In this document: positions 60,881 to 64,000 of the stretch, in pieces
Numbering within the stretch: position 1 is the stretch's first letter
Layout of the letters: each line of letters opens with the position of its first letter
NCBI GenBank assembly: GCA_964649195.1
Contig: CAZYPK010000005.1
Location: 1 to 64,000 of the forward strand
Reading direction: 5' to 3'
Length of the DNA stretch: 64,000 nucleotides
Source: JTS-RE9 sp964649195
Lineage (GTDB): Bacteria > Planctomycetota > Phycisphaerae > Phycisphaerales > Phycisphaeraceae
Position numbers and translations under genes: made by a program
The notes under the pieces: model-generated
What the model was told of the DNA's origin: nothing
Databases searched by the model: none
Seen by the model: the letters and a program-made list of their open reading frames with translations, nothing else

Positions 60881-60968
60881 CCCACGCACAGGAGTGCGTG
60901 GGCTTTGGATCGTTCATGACGTTTCGTCAGATAAACCATGGGAAAGCCCATGCACTCCCGTGCATGGG
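60881..60968. repeat. REP-like pair of inverted hairpins
   Basis: CCCACGCAC-AGGA-GTGCGTGGG (60881-60902) and CCCATGCAC-TCCC-GTGCATGGG (60947-60968) are the same hairpin in opposite orientation, each with CTTT next to its stem (CTTT on one strand, AAAG on the other). Such head-to-head hairpin pairs resemble REPINs/BIMEs. Located between DUF1501 and the Tol-like set, so it may also end the upstream transcript. Confidence 0.8.
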
Positions 60969-60979
60969 TCCGCGTCACA

Positions 60980-62257
60980 TCACGCGAACAATGCCTTGAC
61001 CGGCTCGCCGCCCTCCTCGACAAGGCGCATCGGGCGCTGGAGCGGGGTCATGACCTTCTTGTTGTAGTTGATGCCCAGCGCATCGCAGATGGTGGCGTGA
61101 AGCTGCGGGACGCGGACGGCATCGTCCTTGGGGCGAACGCCGTCCTCATCGGAGGAGCCGTGCACGTAGCCGCCCTTGACGCCGCCGCCGGCCATGATGC
61201 AGGAGAAGCAGGCGGCATGATGATCGCGGCCGGCATCGCGGTTGATGCGGGGCGTGCGGCCGAACTCGCTGATCATCATGACCAGGGTTTTCCTGAGCAT
61301 GCCGCTTGAGTGAAGATCGCCGATGAGCGAGGCGACGGCCGGGTCCATGACCGAGCCATGATTCCGCATGGCGGGGAAGTTGTTGGTGTGGGTGTCGAAC
61401 CCGCCGCGGTTGATCTGCACGAAACGAACGCCCTTTTCGATCAGCCGGCGTGAGAGCAGCGCTCCGCGGCCGAAGGGATTGTCGCCGTAACGGGCGATCG
61501 TTTCGGGCTTCTCATTTTCGAGATCGAACGCCGCCAGGGCCGGGCTTCGCATGAGGCGGACCGCATCATCGACGGCCGTCTGCGTGGCATCAAGGCGAGG
61601 GTCGGCATTGGCGGTGTTGAACCTGGTGTTCATCTTCTTGAGGATGTCCAGCCGCTTGTCGCCGCGCGCCTTGGTGATGCCTTCGGGGAAGGCGAGATAA
61701 GGATCGCGCTCGCCGGGCAGGCCGACGTAATACGCTTCGCACTTCTGGCCGAGGTAGCCGGCACGCGGGGCTTCGCCGGAGATGGAGATGTAGGAAGGCA
61801 GATCGCTGATCGGGTCGCGCTCGTGAACGACGACGGAGCCGATGCCCGGATGCTGAAGGTTGGAGGACTGGTTGTAGCTGGTCTGGAGTTGATAGGAAGC
61901 CCGGCCATGATCACCGTTGGTCCCGGCGATGGAGCGGATGACGCTGATGTGGTGCATCTGTTTGGCGACGAGCGGGAAAATCTCGGAAATCCGGATGCCA
62001 TCAACCGAGGTCTTGATCGGCTCGAACTCGCCCTGCGTGGGTCGGCCGGGCTTGGGGTCCCAGGTGTCGATGTGGCTCATGCCGCCGCCGAGCCAGAAGA
62101 GGATGACGTGATCGGCCTTGGCGTCGGCCGCGGCCTGCGTGGCGGCGGCGTGGACAAGGCTCTTCATGGAGAGGCCGAGGATGGCGCCGCCTGCCGCGCC
62201 GAGGATGGAGCGGCGGGAAAAGAAGTAGCCGGGGCAGCCGGGGGTGGCGTTGGACAT
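60980..62257 (-). CDS. DUF1501 exported protein, second copy
   Basis: 425 residues from ATG at 62257, GGAG upstream on this strand. The N-terminus SRRSILGAAGGAILG is a Tat-type signal. Family features: VILFWLGGGMSHIDTWDPKP, IRSIAGTNGDHGRASYQLQT, SISGEAPRAGYLGQ, QINRGGFDTHTNNFP, ISEFGRTPRINRDAGRDHH, CSCI-like Ser-Cys segment FSCIMAGGGVKGGYVHG. Belongs to the planctomycete set in which DUF1501 follows a DUF1549/DUF1553 protein, as the next gene shows. Divergent in sequence from the copy at 10794. Confidence 0.9.
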   Translation of the reverse strand: MSNATPGCPGYFFSRRSILGAAGGAILGLSMKSLVHAAATQAAADAKADHVILFWLGGGMSHIDTWDPKPGRPTQGEFEPIKTSVDGIRISEIFPLVAKQMHHISVIRSIAGTNGDHGRASYQLQTSYNQSSNLQHPGIGSVVVHERDPISDLPSYISISGEAPRAGYLGQKCEAYYVGLPGERDPYLAFPEGITKARGDKRLDILKKMNTRFNTANADPRLDATQTAVDDAVRLMRSPALAAFDLENEKPETIARYGDNPFGRGALLSRRLIEKGVRFVQINRGGFDTHTNNFPAMRNHGSVMDPAVASLIGDLHSSGMLRKTLVMMISEFGRTPRINRDAGRDHHAACFSCIMAGGGVKGGYVHGSSDEDGVRPKDDAVRVPQLHATICDALGINYNKKVMTPLQRPMRLVEEGGEPVKALFA

Positions 62258-62289
62258 ACGAATCACTCCAAGGGGTGGAGAATAAGAAC

Positions 62290-62410
62290 AAAGTTTCGAG
62301 TTTCGAGTTCCGGGTTTCGAGTTAAGAAAGCACACATTGCCTCTCAACCTGCTCCGCGATTCAGATGTCTTTCAACTTGGAACTCGGAACTCGAAACTCG
62401 GAACTTTTCG
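62290..62410. repeat. TTTCGAGTTCCGGG microsatellite
   Basis: TTTCGAGTTTCGAGTTCCGG on the left and GGAACTCGGAACTCGAAAC on the right form an imperfect inverted repeat between the DUF1501 and DUF1549/DUF1553-type genes. Confidence 0.75.
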
Positions 62411-62411
62411 T

Positions 62412-64000
62412 TCACGGCAGATACCGGAACTCATTGCTGTTCAGCAGCGCCCAGCGCAGGTCCGCCATGCCTTCGATCGCGTTTTCCGCACCCGCAATCA
62501 CTTCCTTGGCGAAGGCGATTTCATCGGGCCTGGCTTCACGGGTCAGGATTTCGCGGTAGGCCAGGGCGATGGCTTTGTCGAGGTTGGCGTTCCTGCCGGT
62601 GACGAGGTTGTGCATCGGCTCGAGCGGACCCACGCGCGAGGCTTCGTGCGTCAGGCTGCCGTTGAGCAGCATCAGGGCCTGCCGCATCGAGGGCGTGATC
62701 TCCCGCACCTCGCCCAGCGCCTCACGCGCAGGCTGACCGAAGACCCGCAGAAAGTGCGGCCGCGGTGCCGGCGATTCCATGCGCATCGAAGAAGCAAACT
62801 TCGGGTTGTATCCAACTGTCACATCCACATACCGCGTGACATACTTCGCCCGCTGCTCCACCCGCTGAGCCACCATTCGGCGAGCTTCGATATCCTCCGG
62901 CGAAAGCACTTCCATCATCTGAATCTGCGGCTCATCCTGCTTCGCAGCCTCGGCAAGCACCTTGGTGAAATCCACTTCGACAGACATCTCAAGGTCATAT
63001 CCGCCGCCCATCGGCTGCATCGCCATCATGCCCCCGCCCCCGGAAGCACCCCCGGAAGCGCCCCCGGGGGCGCCCGCCATCATCTTGTCATCGCCCTTGC
63101 CCTTGCCTTTCTCGGCGGCTTTGGGCGCAGCCACCATCTTGCCTTCTTCATCCACCCGCACCCGCACCATCTGGCGGATCGTGCGTTTGAGCTGGCCATC
63201 GGGGTACTTTTCCTTCCACAGGTGCCCCGCTTCCACGATGGAATCGAACAGGGCTTCGCCGACCATCCGGCGCATCGGCGCCATCACGAACGCCTCCTCC
63301 GCCGCCACGCGGGTCGCTTCATCGAGGCCGGCGTATCGGCCGCGCTGGTAGGCTTCGCTGACCACGATCATCTTCACCAGGCTGCGGAAGTCGAACCCCG
63401 AAGCGACAAATTCGTTGGCCAGATGATCCAGCGCCTTGGGATGCGAAGGCTTGTTCTCGCTGCGGAAATCATCGATCGGCTCCACGAACCCGCGGCCCAC
63501 CAGTTCCTTCCAGGCGCGGTTGGCCATCGACCAGGAGAAGTAGCGGTTGTAGGGATCGGTCAGCGTGGCGGCCAGGTGCTCGCGCAGCTCGCTCTTCTTA
63601 TAAAGATCGGCATCCACGTTGATCTTGCGGATGTCGCTTTTGGCCTGCCCTGTCACATCAAAGTTCACCGGCTTTTTGATGTTGGAAATGTCCGCATCCA
63701 CACCCGCCAGCAGATCATCGACCGATGTCTCCTTCTTCTGCGCCGCCGCCCGCTTCTTCGCTTCCTCGGCGCGGCGGGCAAGCATCCGATCCACGAACGG
63801 CTTCAGATTCCTGTTGTCAATCTGATACAGAAACGCCGGCTTCACCGGCTTGCGATCGGTCACGCCCGGCGCGGCAGGCGGCCACATGATGCGGTTGGTG
63901 TTGCCTTCCGTCGTATAAATCATCCGGCTGAACTGCTGCTCGACGCGCTGCGTCCTGCCGAAGAACGCGGCAAAGCTGTAGAACTCCTCCTGCGTCCATT
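62412..64000 (-). CDS. DUF1549/DUF1553-type protein, 5' part outside the window
   Basis: Partial: the frame is open to the right edge. The visible C-terminal 529 codons start with W.QEEFYSFAAFFGRTQRVE. They include DPYNRYFSWSMANRAWKELVGRGFVEP, DFRSLVKMIVVSEAYQRGR, a Met/Gly-rich insert (PGGASGGASGGGG, coded by a C-run repeat), VFGQPAREALGEV, LMLLNGSLTHEASRVGPL and a C-terminal RWALLNSNEFRYL. These mark the DUF1549-DUF1553 family, usually joined to cytochrome c or PSD1-type domains. Function unknown. Confidence 0.88.
   Translation of the reverse strand, partial: WTQEEFYSFAAFFGRTQRVEQQFSRMIYTTEGNTNRIMWPPAAPGVTDRKPVKPAFLYQIDNRNLKPFVDRMLARRAEEAKKRAAAQKKETSVDDLLAGVDADISNIKKPVNFDVTGQAKSDIRKINVDADLYKKSELREHLAATLTDPYNRYFSWSMANRAWKELVGRGFVEPIDDFRSENKPSHPKALDHLANEFVASGFDFRSLVKMIVVSEAYQRGRYAGLDEATRVAAEEAFVMAPMRRMVGEALFDSIVEAGHLWKEKYPDGQLKRTIRQMVRVRVDEEGKMVAAPKAAEKGKGKGDDKMMAGAPGGASGGASGGGGMMAMQPMGGGYDLEMSVEVDFTKVLAEAAKQDEPQIQMMEVLSPEDIEARRMVAQRVEQRAKYVTRYVDVTVGYNPKFASSMRMESPAPRPHFLRVFGQPAREALGEVREITPSMRQALMLLNGSLTHEASRVGPLEPMHNLVTGRNANLDKAIALAYREILTREARPDEIAFAKEVIAGAENAIEGMADLRWALLNSNEFRYLP

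Noticed and set aside
1..64000. tRNA or rRNA genes
   Set aside because: I looked for clover-leaf and rRNA-like conserved stretches and saw none. A tRNA scan was not possible here.

Overview
The window looks like chromosome of a GC-rich planctomycete, most likely class Phycisphaerae. Supporting families are DUF1800/DUF1501 pairs, a DUF1549/DUF1553-type protein, a PEP-CTERM protein with dockerin-like repeats, single pseudopilins (FTLVE motif), a BtpA-family protein, PQQ-propeller proteins and very large TPR proteins. No rRNA, tRNA, CRISPR array or prophage was recognised. A 100-base N gap lies at 32010-32109, inside a tandem repeat.

Layout. 1-8431: coiled-coil secreted protein, a TIGR02574-like antitoxin with only a stub of its toxin, PQQ propeller protein, alpha-oxoamine synthase, three-domain thioredoxin-fold protein, and (minus strand) a zinc-ribbon/TM protein. 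9067-16876: DUF1800-DUF1501 pair with a clear terminator, PEP-CTERM protein with a visible promoter, pseudopilin, di-haem cytochrome c peroxidase. 17345-24127: ankyrin/kelch-like protein, SWIM-SNF2 helicase, DUF3601-like protein, aldo/keto reductase. 24586-29156: three glycosyltransferases (GT-C, GT2, GT-C). 29296-41667: RsmE, an acidic membrane protein, ferredoxin, second pseudopilin, Ycf46-like AAA+ ATPase, BtpA-like protein, B12-binding radical SAM enzyme, secreted protein of unknown function, PyrK-like reductase. ComF (minus strand) and an ISAs1 transposase remnant follow.

42952-60837 is one long minus-strand gene set. In transcription order it encodes a TPR/beta-repeat protein, a 2440-residue TPR/beta-repeat/discoidin-like protein, a TolQ/ExbB-type channel, two ExbD/TolR proteins, a small membrane protein, a DUF4159 membrane protein, a secreted TPR protein, a zinc-ribbon membrane protein and a small membrane protein. 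It reads as an energised envelope machine of Tol/Ton type with very large periplasmic partners. It is the best candidate here for an undescribed system. A second DUF1501 gene and a truncated DUF1549/DUF1553-type gene lie upstream of it, to the right edge.

The most striking non-coding property is the density of interspersed palindromic and terminal-inverted-repeat elements: about ten families in 64 kb. They fill most intergenic spaces and often lie directly against stop codons. In three genes they supply the stop codon and last residues, and in one they encode the signal peptide. One element is nested inside another, which suggests past mobility.
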